From Bacteroidota bacterium (GTDB lineage Bacteria; Bacteroidota; Bacteroidia; B-17B0; Aurantibacillaceae), in assembly GCA_016185125.1 (NCBI GenBank), contig JACPOC010000032.1, positions 1 through 64,000 on the forward strand: a stretch of 64,000 nucleotides of DNA. Reading direction: 5' to 3'. Shown here in pieces: positions 17,335 to 27,394 of the stretch (positions are counted from its first letter, which is position 1; the number at the start of each line of letters is the position of its first letter). The notes under the pieces are model-generated. The model saw nothing but the letters and a program-made list of their open reading frames with translations, did not search any database and had not been told where the DNA came from. Made by a program: the position numbers and the translations under genes.

Positions 17335-19743
17335 ATGGGAAAACAGGACAGTGCTGCAAAAGCTAGCAATTTAAGTTTCGATGATTTTAAAAAGATTGTT
17401 CTTACCGATTTTAAATTAATAAACGAAAGCCGTCAGGCAAGTTTATTGGGAAGAAAAGAAGTATTAACCGGTAAGGCAAAGTTTGGCATCTTTGGCGATG
17501 GAAAAGAACTGGCTCAGATTGCCTTAAGCAAAGTTTTTCAGAATGGCGATTTTAGAAGCGGATATTACCGCGATCAAACTTTTATGTTTTCTATTGGCGC
17601 GCTTACCTTACAACAATGGTTCGCAGGCTTGTACGGCCACACCGATCTTGCCTTTGAACCCATGAGCGCCGGAAGACAAATGGGTGGGCACTTTGGCACT
17701 CACAGTTTAAACGCCGACGGATCTTTTAAATCCTTGGTAGATCAAAAAAACAGCAGCAGCGATATTTCTCCCACCGCTTCGCAAATGCCCCGATTACTTG
17801 GCTTGGCCTATGCGTCTCACTTTTACCGAATAAATAAAGATCTTCATCAAGAACCCTTTACCAAGTTCAGCAACAAGGGCAATGAGGTAGCCTTTGGCAC
17901 CATTGGCGATGCTTCCACCAGCGAAGGTTTATTCTGGGAAACCATAAATGCCGCGGGAGTGCTACAAGTGCCTATGCTTATCAGTGTTTGGGATGATGGC
18001 CATGGCATTTCAGTACCAAAAAAATATCAAACCACTAAGGAAAATATCAGTGAAGTACTTAAGGGTTTTCAACGGGATACCGGAGGTCAGGGATTTGAAA
18101 TTTTCAGAACCAAAGGATGGGATTATACACACCTTTGCGAAACATACGAAAAAGCGGTTAAAGTGGCACGCGAAGAACATGTTCCTGTTTTAGTACATGT
18201 AGAAGAGGTAACCCAACCTCAAGGCCACAGCACCAGCGGTTCGCACGAGCGTTATAAAAGCAAGGAACGCTTGCAGTGGGAGCTTGATTTTGATTGTATT
18301 AAACAAATGCGCGAATGGATTATTCAAAACGCGCTGGCCAATGAAGAGGAACTAAACAAGATTGAAGAAGACGCTAAAGAGGCAGTGAAAATTGCCAAGA
18401 ATGCGGCGTGGTCAGATTATCTTAACCCAATAAAAGAAGAAGTTTCGCAAGTTAGTTCTTTGTTTGAAGAAATAGGAAGCGATGAAGTTCTGGCGATAAA
18501 AAAAGAATTACAATCTATTAAAGAACCAATCCGGAAAGACATTCACGCGGCAGTAAAAAATGTATTACGATTAACTGTTAAGGAAAATAGTTCCACGCGT
18601 AAAAAACTAATTGCCTGGCTCAATAACGCCCGTATTGAAAACGATGAGCGCTACAGTTCTAATTTATATTCTCAATCAGCCCAAAAAGTACAAAACATTG
18701 AACCAAGGGATGTAATTTACGGAGATGATAAACAATGCGACGGACGCGAAATTTTAAGAGATAACTTTGATGCTATTCTTAAAAAATATCCTGAAGTGAT
18801 GATCTTTGGAGAAGACTCCGGAAAAATTGGCGGGGTTAATCAGGGATTAGAAGGCTTACAGTTAAAATACGGTGAACACCGTGTGTTTGATACAGGCATC
18901 AGAGAAGCAACTATTATGGGCCAAGCTATCGGCCTCTCTATGCGTGGCTTGCGTCCCATTGCCGAAATTCAATACCTTGATTATTTATTATATGCTCTGC
19001 AACTCATGAGCGATGATCTGGCAACCGTTCAATGGCGTACCAAAGGCATGCAGAAAGCCCCGGTAATTATCCGCACACGCGGACATCGTTTAGAAGGCGT
19101 TTGGCACAGCGGTTCGCCAATGGGAATGATTGTAAATGCCTGTCGCGGAATAAATATTTGTGTGCCCCGTAACATGACGGTGGCTTCCGGTTTTTACAAT
19201 ACTTTACTGCAGTCAGATGAGCCTGCATTGGTTATCGAACCTTTAAATGCCTATCGCTTAAAAGAAAAACAACCTTCTAATTTTGGTGAATACAAAGTAG
19301 CTCTTGGTATTCCCGAAGTGTTAACTCCGGGTACAGATGTAACCTTGGTAACTTACGGTAGCAGTGTAAGAGTTGCGCAGGAAGCCATGAAAACACTAGA
19401 TAAATTCGGCGTTTCAGTAGAACTGATAGATCTTCAAACATTAATACCTTTTGATATTAAACACAGTTTAGTTGACTCCGTTAAAAAAACAAACCGTTTG
19501 GTTGTGTTTGATGAAGATGTTCCCGGAGGAGCAAGTGCTTACATTCTTCAAAAAATAGTTGAAGAACAAGGCGGGTATAAATTTTTGGATTCGCATCCGG
19601 TAACTATCGCTTCCAAAGAACACCGGCCGGCTTACGGCAGCGATGGCGATTATTTCAGCAAACCTAACGCCGATGATGTGTTCGACGTTATTTACAATCT
19701 TATGAAAGAAAGTGCTCCCGAACGTTTTCCCGCTATCTATTAA
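17335..19743 (+). CDS. Fused E1 alpha/beta 2-oxoacid dehydrogenase (branched-chain type)
   Basis: 802 residues combining thiamine-diphosphate E1 alpha (about 30-440) and E1 beta (about 455-800) in one chain, as is common in Bacteroidota. The alpha part shows MSAGRQMGGHFGTH, GDASTSEGLFWETINAA and SVWDDGHGISVP, the ThDP/Mg site with Asp where Asn is usual. The beta part shows FGEDSGKIGGVNQGL, RVFDTGIREATIMGQAIGLS and RTRGHRLEGVWHSGSPMG, then the transketolase C-domain (VTYGSSVRVAQEA). It decarboxylates a 2-oxoacid, probably branched-chain, and hands the acyl group to a lipoyl E2, which is not in the window. Substrate choice is uncertain from sequence. Confidence 0.93.
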   Translation: MGKQDSAAKASNLSFDDFKKIVLTDFKLINESRQASLLGRKEVLTGKAKFGIFGDGKELAQIALSKVFQNGDFRSGYYRDQTFMFSIGALTLQQWFAGLYGHTDLAFEPMSAGRQMGGHFGTHSLNADGSFKSLVDQKNSSSDISPTASQMPRLLGLAYASHFYRINKDLHQEPFTKFSNKGNEVAFGTIGDASTSEGLFWETINAAGVLQVPMLISVWDDGHGISVPKKYQTTKENISEVLKGFQRDTGGQGFEIFRTKGWDYTHLCETYEKAVKVAREEHVPVLVHVEEVTQPQGHSTSGSHERYKSKERLQWELDFDCIKQMREWIIQNALANEEELNKIEEDAKEAVKIAKNAAWSDYLNPIKEEVSQVSSLFEEIGSDEVLAIKKELQSIKEPIRKDIHAAVKNVLRLTVKENSSTRKKLIAWLNNARIENDERYSSNLYSQSAQKVQNIEPRDVIYGDDKQCDGREILRDNFDAILKKYPEVMIFGEDSGKIGGVNQGLEGLQLKYGEHRVFDTGIREATIMGQAIGLSMRGLRPIAEIQYLDYLLYALQLMSDDLATVQWRTKGMQKAPVIIRTRGHRLEGVWHSGSPMGMIVNACRGINICVPRNMTVASGFYNTLLQSDEPALVIEPLNAYRLKEKQPSNFGEYKVALGIPEVLTPGTDVTLVTYGSSVRVAQEAMKTLDKFGVSVELIDLQTLIPFDIKHSLVDSVKKTNRLVVFDEDVPGGASAYILQKIVEEQGGYKFLDSHPVTIASKEHRPAYGSDGDYFSKPNADDVFDVIYNLMKESAPERFPAIY

Positions 19744-19777
19744 TTAATTAATAATTACATTCAACCCTCCATATAAC

Positions 19778-20446
19778 ATGATTAAAAAAGTTTTTATTTT
19801 TTCGGCTTTCTTCGTTTTACCTTTTATCTCTTTGTCGCAACAAAAAGAAGATGTTTCAAAAATGTTTCGCGATGTAGTTAACGTTCAGGTAGACCGTTCC
19901 AAGTTTGCGCCTGCCGCACCGCCAACACCGGCTGTTACTGAAACCACAGGTAAAAAAGGAAAACAAAAAAAAGTGGAAATTCCGGTGGAGCCCGCCCCCG
20001 ATACTTTAAGCGCAATGATTCCGGCGCCTGTTGGCGAAATTGTAAAGCGCGCACAAAACTGGACTACTCTTAAAAACCCGAAGTTTACTAAGTCCGGTGC
20101 TACCAATGCCGGAAATACAATTTCGTGCAACGTAACTTTTCCTTATAAACAAAAAGTATTAAACCCTGAAAACGCGGTGGACGGTAAATTTACCATGGAT
20201 GTAATTATTGATGCAAAAGAAGGCAAGTACAGATACACGATTAAAAACATTAAACACATTGCTTTAAAGCCCGGTATGTCGGGCGGTGATATATATGCCA
20301 CGGTTCCGGAAGCGGGATCAATGAGTTTTACTGATAACACCTGGAAACATGTAAAATCAGAGGCATTTACAGATGCAAAAATTGTAATTGAAGATCTTAA
20401 AGCTAAAATGGCTGAGGGCGTAGAAACTGAAAAAGACGAGTGGTAA
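19778..20446 (+). CDS. Exported DUF4468-like protein (first of a tandem pair)
   Basis: 222 residues with a signal peptide (MIKKVFIFSAFFVLPFISLSQ). A Pro/Ala/Lys-rich linker (~45-75) leads into one domain whose pattern (KRAQNWTTLKN, GNTISCNVTFPYKQK, GKFTMDVIIDAKEGKYRYTI) resembles the TBP-like-fold DUF4468. Function unknown; such proteins are small periplasmic or surface proteins of Bacteroidota. The next gene, 3 bases downstream, is a paralogue, so the two arose by tandem duplication and are co-transcribed. It follows the E1 gene by 34 bases; I see no functional link to E1. Confidence 0.65.
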   Translation: MIKKVFIFSAFFVLPFISLSQQKEDVSKMFRDVVNVQVDRSKFAPAAPPTPAVTETTGKKGKQKKVEIPVEPAPDTLSAMIPAPVGEIVKRAQNWTTLKNPKFTKSGATNAGNTISCNVTFPYKQKVLNPENAVDGKFTMDVIIDAKEGKYRYTIKNIKHIALKPGMSGGDIYATVPEAGSMSFTDNTWKHVKSEAFTDAKIVIEDLKAKMAEGVETEKDEW

Positions 20447-20449
20447 AAA

Positions 20450-21007
20450 ATGTTCCGGCCTCTTAAAATAGCTTTATTTATTATTTACAGTGCGGCATTA
20501 TGTGCTCAAACTACACCATCAACAGAAAGTGTTCCTCAGGCAAAAGAAACCAAAATTACTGAGGTGATTACTACAGATTCAGTAGCTTCATCAGAACTTG
20601 TTAAGCGCGCCATACATTGGGTGCAGGTTGAAACTACGCGATATGTAAAAACAGGTGGCGTAAGTGCGGGTTCAAAAGCAGAATGCCGCGTAGCATTTGC
20701 GGTTAAGCCAAAAGAATTAAACCCTTTGTGCGATTACAGCGGGAAAATTAATATGCGCGTAACGGTGGAATGTAAGGATAGCAAATACAAATATACCATC
20801 GATCAGATAAAACATGTGAGCGCAACAGGCAAAACCAGCATGGGCAACGTTGATAACATTATTCCCGAATGCGGAAGCATGGTGATGCCCGACCTTACAC
20901 AAAAGAAATTGAAAGGCGAAGCTTTAAAGTACGCCGGCTGGGTTGCTAACGATATAAAGGAAGCTATGAAGCAATCTTCGGCAGATAATAGCAAAGCCGA
21001 TTGGTAG
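20450..21007 (+). CDS. Exported DUF4468-like protein (second of a tandem pair)
   Basis: 185 residues, signal peptide MFRPLKIALFIIYSAALCAQ. The domain aligns with the upstream neighbour: SELVKRAIHWVQVETTRYVKT, SAGSKAECRVAFAVKPKELN, GKINMRVTVECKDSKYKYTI and a shared DIKEAM-like C-terminus before the terminal W. It lacks the long Pro/Lys linker and carries four cysteines absent from its paralogue. Unknown role. The start is 3 bases after the first paralogue's stop, implying translational coupling. Confidence 0.65.
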   Translation: MFRPLKIALFIIYSAALCAQTTPSTESVPQAKETKITEVITTDSVASSELVKRAIHWVQVETTRYVKTGGVSAGSKAECRVAFAVKPKELNPLCDYSGKINMRVTVECKDSKYKYTIDQIKHVSATGKTSMGNVDNIIPECGSMVMPDLTQKKLKGEALKYAGWVANDIKEAMKQSSADNSKADW

Positions 21008-21146
21008 ATTTTGGCTTTAAAGTTGATGCCCTTCATCCTTCCTTAATAATTAAAATTGAGAAATAAAGCACCCTGGTACAAAATTTTATCTCTCCAATTA
21101 TCTTGCCAAAGCAAGCATTACATTTAAAACATCATCCTTGTATATT

Positions 21147-22673
21147 ATGTTACATAAAATAATTTTTGTTCTCGCTTGTTGGTTTTTAATTAATTGTACC
21201 GGTAATTCCTCTACAGAGGCCTCCCGAGTTTATACACCCATTCAAACTCAAACAGTAAAAGATTCGGTGAGCCTTGCCGGCCTTCTTAACCCTTTAACCG
21301 ACAAGATGAAATCCGGCACAGGCGTTTATGTATTGGAAGACGGAGTGAGCAGCTTAACATCACGCGCATGGTTATGTGATGCGGCAAAAAAAACAATTGA
21401 TATTCAGTATTATATTTTCTCTAAAGATAACACCGGCCTTATTGCAAGCGATTTTCTGGTTCGCGCAGCCGATAGGGGAGTAAAAATACGTATGCTGATA
21501 GATGACATAACCGTAAAAGCGGGAAGCAAGGAATTGTTTACACTCGATTCGCATGAAAATATTGAAATAAAAATTTACAACCCCGGCGTAAAAATTGGAA
21601 CATTGGGAGCCAGAATTAAAAAGCTGGTTAAAAACTTTAATAAAATTCATCGGCGAATGCATAATAAAACCATTACCGTGGATGATCAGGTGGCCATTAC
21701 GGGCGGACGAAACATTGCCGATGAATATTACGATTTTGATAAAGAATATAATTTTCGTGATCGAGATGTGCTTCTAATAGGCAAAACAATTCCCGATGTG
21801 AAAAGCTCATTTGAATTATTCTGGAAAGATGACTTAAGTGTGAAATTTGAAGATCTGGTAAAAGAAAAAAAGGAAAATAAAAATAATAAGAACCGTTTTG
21901 ATAAATTACACGCTTACGCAGCCGATACAAAAAATTTATCTTCCTCCATGCGCCAAAAAATAAGGAATTTTCCGGCAACATTTAAAGCAATGCAAGAAAG
22001 CGGAGAATTACTTTGGGTGAAAAATGTATCCTTTGTGGCCGACATACCCGGTAAAAATGAGAACAGACCTAATCGCGAAGGCGGAATTTGTACTGATTCC
22101 ATTATGGCTCTTATCACCCAAGCCAAAACGTCCATCGACATTCAAAGTCCGTACCTGATTTTAACCGATGTTACCAGAAAACTTTTTCATGCTTTGGTTC
22201 AAAGGGGCGTTAAGGTTAGAATCCTTACTAATAGTTTAGCTTCAACAGATAATCACGAAGCTTTTAGCGGCTATGAGCGCGATAGAAAATTGTTACTGCA
22301 AACAGGAATAGAAATTTATGAATTTAAACCCGATGCCAAGGTGCGTTATAAGATTATGAATGACGAAGTTCAATCTACAATAGATTATAAAGCAGTTTAC
22401 GGACTTCATGCAAAAACCCTGGTAATTGATAATGTTATTTCGGTAATAGGCTCTTATAACCTTGATCCGCGAAGTGCCAATTTAAATACAGAGTGTGTAG
22501 CCATCATCCGCTCGCCTGAAGTTTCTAAAAATGTTTTAAAGCATTTAAATGAAGAATTTTTACCTGAAAACGCCTGGCGCACTACCTTAGATTATAATCC
22601 CGATAAAGAAGCAAGTAATAAAAAAAGAATTAAAGTGGCTTCGCGGAAAATAATACCAAAAGATATTTTGTAG
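21147..22673 (+). CDS. Phospholipase D-family lipoprotein (cardiolipin synthase-like)
   Basis: 508 residues. The start is the ATG at 21147 (MLHKIIFVLACWFLINCTG), giving a lipobox LINC with the lipidated Cys; an upstream TTG is less likely. Both HKD half-sites are complete: HNKTITVDDQVAITGGRNIADE and HAKTLVIDNVISVIGSYNLDPRS. This matches PLDc_2 / ClsC-like enzymes, which transfer phosphatidyl groups or hydrolyse phospholipids. As a lipoprotein it should sit on the periplasmic or outer-membrane face. It is preceded by a 139-base gap and is monocistronic by layout. Confidence 0.88.
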   Translation: MLHKIIFVLACWFLINCTGNSSTEASRVYTPIQTQTVKDSVSLAGLLNPLTDKMKSGTGVYVLEDGVSSLTSRAWLCDAAKKTIDIQYYIFSKDNTGLIASDFLVRAADRGVKIRMLIDDITVKAGSKELFTLDSHENIEIKIYNPGVKIGTLGARIKKLVKNFNKIHRRMHNKTITVDDQVAITGGRNIADEYYDFDKEYNFRDRDVLLIGKTIPDVKSSFELFWKDDLSVKFEDLVKEKKENKNNKNRFDKLHAYAADTKNLSSSMRQKIRNFPATFKAMQESGELLWVKNVSFVADIPGKNENRPNREGGICTDSIMALITQAKTSIDIQSPYLILTDVTRKLFHALVQRGVKVRILTNSLASTDNHEAFSGYERDRKLLLQTGIEIYEFKPDAKVRYKIMNDEVQSTIDYKAVYGLHAKTLVIDNVISVIGSYNLDPRSANLNTECVAIIRSPEVSKNVLKHLNEEFLPENAWRTTLDYNPDKEASNKKRIKVASRKIIPKDIL

Positions 22674-22980
22674 TAAACTATTAAACTGAGGTGTTTCAAC
22701 TAGCGTTAAATATTAAAACATTTTGCCTTATACAGAATAAAAAAGTATTTTGAAAAGCCCCAAAAATTAAAGAATATATGAGTCTTTTTGAAAAATTACA
22801 AAAAGCAAGCAGCGAAGAAGAAATTACATGCAATTATCAGAAAAATAACCTTTGAAATAGACCATTTATAAAGTCGGGAGTTCCTAAATCGATTTAAGAC
22901 AGGGTGAATCCTTTGATAAACTTAGCTAAAAAATTTGATTTTTCGCTAATCTTGAGTAAATTAATGCCTTAATAATTACC
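22674..22980. other. 307-base gap with one 25-codon orphan frame
   Basis: The only coding-like stretch is ATG 22778 to TGA 22855, encoding MSLFEKLQKASSEEEI plus nine more residues. Its opening is protein-like and faintly recalls the N-terminus of restriction-modification methylases, but no continuation is found in another frame, so a decayed gene remnant is possible. TAATCTTG near 22954, one mismatch from TAnnTTTG, may be the promoter of the next gene. Nothing else is recognised. Confidence 0.35.
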
Positions 22981-25900
22981 ATGAATAAAAAAATAAACTC
23001 TGTTTTTGTTATTTTAACTTTCGCTTTTCTTTTTATAAGCAAGGATGCGGTGTCGCAGCGCAACAACATCCAAACTATTTTTTATGCCGATTCATTGACG
23101 GGTTTTGATGAGCAAACCGCCAAAGTTAAAGCCATGCTTGATAATTGTTTTGGGAATGAGTTTATTGTATTTATATCAAAAGCAAAACGAAATTATATTA
23201 AAGAAAAATACCAATTATTAACTGAGTCCGCATCCTTTAAACCTGCCTTTTCGGGCAATAACCAAATAATGGCCTTGTGTACAAATATGGATTTTGAGGC
23301 CGGAAATTTAGGAGGTTGGACTCTTACCAGCGGCACTAATGCAAACTCTACAAATATGGCAGGATGTTGTGGCACCCCGGGAGGAGCCGCCACGGCCGTT
23401 GTACCCTCTGTGGGCAACGATCCGGTTTCCAATGCTCCTTTAGCTTCGCCTTTCGGGGGCGGGTTTATTTGCCGCATAAACGATGTTAATGTGGGCGCTG
23501 TGGTAGAGCGTATTTCGCAGACTTTTACGGTAACACCTGCTAACAGCTTGCTTCAATATGCCTTCATGGCGGTTCTTGAATCTGCAGGGCACACTTGTGC
23601 AGAGCAACCCTATCTGAACATTCGTTTATTGGATTGTAACAATAATATTATTCCTTGTCCGCAAGCTCATATTTCGGCTCCTAGCGGCTCATGCCCCTCC
23701 AATGATCCCGGATTTCAGAATGGGGGGGGGTATTCATTTCACACCGCCTGGCAAATTAGTGCTTTGGATCTAACACCTTATGTTGGAAGCTGCATTACCG
23801 TTCAGATAACTGTGGGAGATTGCACGCAATCAGGACATGCGGGTTATGCTTATTTCGACGCGCAATGTTCTCCTATGAATATTACCGTAAACGGGGTTCC
23901 TTTTCCTGTGGGAACAAATGCATCCACGGTATCATTATGTGGCGCGGGCACGGCAACTATAACGGCTCCTCCAAATCTTGGTCCTTATGTTTGGAATGGT
24001 CCTGCCGGAAGCGGTGTAAATAATGTTACAAATCAAAGCTTTACAACATTTACTCAAGGTCAATATACATTATCCATGAATCCTATTGGATCCTGTGCAC
24101 CAATTATTCGTTTGGTGAATTTTTCAGTTTCGTTGCCGCCAACTGCCGGATTTAATTTTACAAGCACACCTTGCGCCAGTTCTGTTAATGTAGTGAGCAC
24201 TTCCTCAGTTAGCGGCGGGGGGCCCATTACAGGCTATCAGTGGGTTTGGGGAGACGGCTCGCCTAATACAACCGCAAATCCGGCAGCCCACTCCTATAGC
24301 GTGGCAGGGCCGCAACAGATTAAACTTGTTATTAGTAATGCTTCGGGTTGTAAGGATAGTATCACCAAATCCTTAACGGTTACGGTACCGCCAATTATCG
24401 ATTTTACAGTTAACCCAAGCTGTTTAGGGCTTAATACCAATTTTACCAATATTTCTACCACGGGTGGAGCAGCTTCCATTAATTATACCTGGACATTTGG
24501 CAGCGGTGGGGTAAGTACTGCCACTAATCCCTCAATGACCTTTGCCACACCAGGAACTTTTAGTGTTTCTTTAACCGGAACCAACAGCGATAACTGTAGT
24601 AATACCATACAGAAAACATATTCAGTTTATCCTAAACCGGTAATTAATTTTACTCCAATTGGTTTTGGGATTTTAATAATGATGCCATAACGGATAATAC
24701 CACTCAAACTCCTACTAATATGTATGCTTCAGGAGGCACTTTTTCGGTTGAATTAAAAGCTGTAAGCGATATGGGATGCGCAGATTCATTAGTTAAAACT
24801 GTAACGGTGTATAATAATCCTACTGCTAACTTTACGGCCGATTCGGTGTGTATCGGAAACCCTACGACACTTACGGGTACCAGTAACCTCAATGGCGTCC
24901 CTCCTCTTTTCTACAGTTGGGATTGGAACAGCGACGGCGTGGCGGACGCGACAAATAATTCACCTTCCGCCCAAAATACGTTTACCACTTACGGAAACAT
25001 TCCTGTAACCTATACGGTTATAACCTCGCCCAACGGAGGTTTGTTAAATTGTGTCAACAGCATCACCAAAAATGTATGGGTTCATCCGGGGCCATCCGCT
25101 TCCATTACTTATACAAATCAATGTGTAGATGCGCAACCTTTGCCAATGAGCGGTATCACTACCACTATACCGGTTGGTTCCATCACTAATTATGCATGGA
25201 GTTATGGAAATGGCAACTACAGCCCAACAAACCCGGGTGCCGCCACTTCGCATAGTTACAGCAGCGCCGGTATTTATGTAGTAACTTTAACGGTAACATC
25301 CAATAACGGCTGTGAGAGCGTAACTACTAATTCGGTTCAGGTGTATGACCGGCCTTATGGAAATTTTTCGTACTCCAAAACCTGTTTTAATAAAACCACT
25401 ACGCTTACAGCTATTCCTTCGGCCAGTGGGGCGCCCGTTGTTAATTTTAACTGGGATTTTAATAATTCGCCAACCACGGTAGAAGCTTCCGGGGTTCAGG
25501 TAAGTACAACTTTTTCGGCGGCGGGCCAGCAAACCCTTAATTTATTATTAACTACCGCATTTGGTTGTAAAAATACAATTCCCGGAAATGTTTACATTAA
25601 CTACAATCCAAAAGCTAACTTTTATGCACCTAAGCGCTCAGGTTGTACCGACCTGTGTATCAATATTTTAGACAGTTCTTCCGTGTTAACGGGACCGGCA
25701 AAAAATGTTAGTTGGGAGTGGGATTTTGGCAATGGTCAATTATTAAATTCCGCAAGTAATGGTGCCAATAAGCAGTGCTACAGTAACAGTTCGCATTATA
25801 ATGTAAAAAAATACAGCGTTAGTTTAATAGTAAGGAGTGATAGTGGATGCGTTGATTCTGTAAGCAAAAAGGGCTATGTTACCGTTTATCCAAAGCCCCG

Positions 25901-26432
25901 GGCAGATTTTAACTGGATTGGTGAAGAAGGAGATGTTTTAACCCCGGTAATTTCATTCACAAATACTTCTGAAGGACACAGCAATTTTCAATGGTATTTT
26001 AACGATGCATTAAACGCACTTGATTCTACTCACAATAATCCAAAGCACTATTTTACTACCGATGATCCTAAAACGGTAAATGTTTATCTTGCCATACGAA
26101 ACTCTTATGGTTGTAAAGATACCATTATGCGACCTATAGATATTGGGCCTAATTTTACGTTCTATATTCCTAATTGTTTTACGCCAAATGATGATGGTAT
26201 TAACGATACTTTTACCGGAAAAGGTATTGGCATTAAAGATTATAAAATGTGGATTTTTGATCGCTGGGGAGAAATGCTTTATTACACAAACGACATTTTT
26301 AAAGGCTGGGACGGAAGTGTAAAAGGCCATGAAGTAGATGGAAAAACAGATGTGTATCAATGGAAGGTAATTGTAACCGACCTCACTAATAAAGCGCATT
26401 ACTATGTAGGGCACGTTACCCAACTTAAATAG
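22981..26432 (+). pseudogene. Large PKD-repeat surface protein with T9SS type B (CHU_C) domain, interrupted by one frameshift
   Basis: Two frames, 22981-24690 (569 residues) and 24720-26432 (570 residues), form one gene. The first ends with an aberrant tail after YPKPVINFTP; in the +1 frame the sequence from about 24656 reads NWFWDFNNDAITDNTTQTP and runs straight into the second frame, so a one-base loss (or two-base gain) at about 24651-24662 breaks the gene. The restored protein of ~1150 residues has a signal peptide (KINSVFVILTFAFLFI), a sandwich domain (~95-310), many PKD repeats (YQWVWGDGSPNT, YTWTFGSGG, YSWDWNSDG, WEWDFGNG) and a terminal CHU_C domain (CFTPNDDGINDTFTGKG, IFDRWGEMLYYT). 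A G9 run lies at 23722-23730. Expected role: T9SS-exported surface adhesin. Real mutation or assembly error cannot be decided here. Confidence 0.85.
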
Positions 26433-26450
26433 TATTATTCTGCAAATTAA

Positions 26451-26481
26451 AAAGTCCGTTGTAAAAACGGACTTTTTTTTT
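26451..26481 (+). terminator. Rho-independent terminator after the PKD gene
   Basis: Stem AAGTCCGTT (26452-26460) / AACGGACTT (26466-26474) with a 5-base loop and a following T run. It ends the upstream gene on the plus strand. Confidence 0.85.
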
Positions 26482-26495
26482 GTCCCTATTAAAAT

Positions 26496-26503
26496 TACAT
26501 TTG
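26496..26503 (+). promoter_or_regulatory. Bacteroidota -7 promoter element before the enoyl-CoA hydratase gene
   Basis: TACATTTG matches TAnnTTTG exactly, just after the terminator and 17 bases before the start codon at 26521. This supports an independent transcription unit. Confidence 0.5.
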
Positions 26504-26520
26504 CAGTATAAATATTTTTT

Positions 26521-27276
26521 ATGGAAGGTTTTGTAAAGTCGCACGTTAAAGATGGAATAGGTGTAATTGAATTTTTCCATCCTCAAAGTAACAGCATGCC
26601 CGGCTATCAGTTAAGAGCCTTGGCTCAGGAGATTACCAAAGTTGGACAAGATGATAATGCGAAAGTAATAGTATTAAAAAGTGAGGGAGATAAAGCCTTT
26701 TGTGCCGGAGCGAGTTTTGATGAACTCATCAGTATAAAGGATATTGAAACGGGAACTACATTTTTTAGCGGATTTGCGGGCGTTATAAATGCCATACGAA
26801 AAGCACCAAAATTTGTTATTGTTAGAGTGCAAGGCAAAGCGGTGGGCGGTGGAGTTGGCATTGCCAGCAGCGGCGATTATACCTTTGCGGTAAAAGATGC
26901 TTCGGTAAAATTAAGCGAACTAGCTGTTGGTATTGGCCCGTTTGTAGTTGGGCCTGCCGTTGAACGAAAAATCGGCAAAAGCGCTTTCTGTGAATTAACG
27001 ATTAATGCAACCGAGTGGAGAAGTGCTTCGTGGGCGCAAGAAAAAGGCTTGTATGCGGAGGTTTTTGATACGCATGAAGAGCTGGATAAAGCAATTACGG
27101 GGCTTGGGCAACGTTTAGCAACAAGTAATCCGGAAGCAATGGCTATGCTAAAAAAAATAATGTGGGAAGGGTGTGAAAATTGGGATCAACTTTTAATTGA
27201 ACGAGCGGGCATGAGCGGGAAGTTGGTGTTAAGCGAGTTTACAATTAATGCTATTAATAAATTTAAGAGTAAATAA
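26521..27276 (+). CDS. Enoyl-CoA hydratase/isomerase family protein
   Basis: 251 residues, crotonase fold. The oxyanion-hole segments are KAFCAGASFDEL (~60-71) and GKAVGGGVGIAS (~104-115). The position usually holding the first catalytic Glu reads SGDYTFAVKDASVKLSELAVGIGP, with Glu in the SELAVG segment. It probably hydrates or isomerises an enoyl-CoA; assignment between hydratase, isomerase (PaaG-type) or methylglutaconyl-CoA hydratase is not possible by eye. Single gene with its own promoter, next to an unrelated methyltransferase gene 118 bases downstream. Confidence 0.88.
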   Translation: MEGFVKSHVKDGIGVIEFFHPQSNSMPGYQLRALAQEITKVGQDDNAKVIVLKSEGDKAFCAGASFDELISIKDIETGTTFFSGFAGVINAIRKAPKFVIVRVQGKAVGGGVGIASSGDYTFAVKDASVKLSELAVGIGPFVVGPAVERKIGKSAFCELTINATEWRSASWAQEKGLYAEVFDTHEELDKAITGLGQRLATSNPEAMAMLKKIMWEGCENWDQLLIERAGMSGKLVLSEFTINAINKFKSK

Positions 27277-27394
27277 ACTGTAGAACATTTAGCCGTAGAT
27301 TGCATTAATTACACATATTTTGCATTCATGAAGCCTATTACCAACAACAAATAAAATCAGGAAATCAGTGAAATATACGGCAAAAAAATTTTGA

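Noticed and set aside
24171-24240. A second G-rich spot (G6) in the PKD gene
   Set aside because: Six G residues are too short to argue for slippage; only the G9 run was reported.
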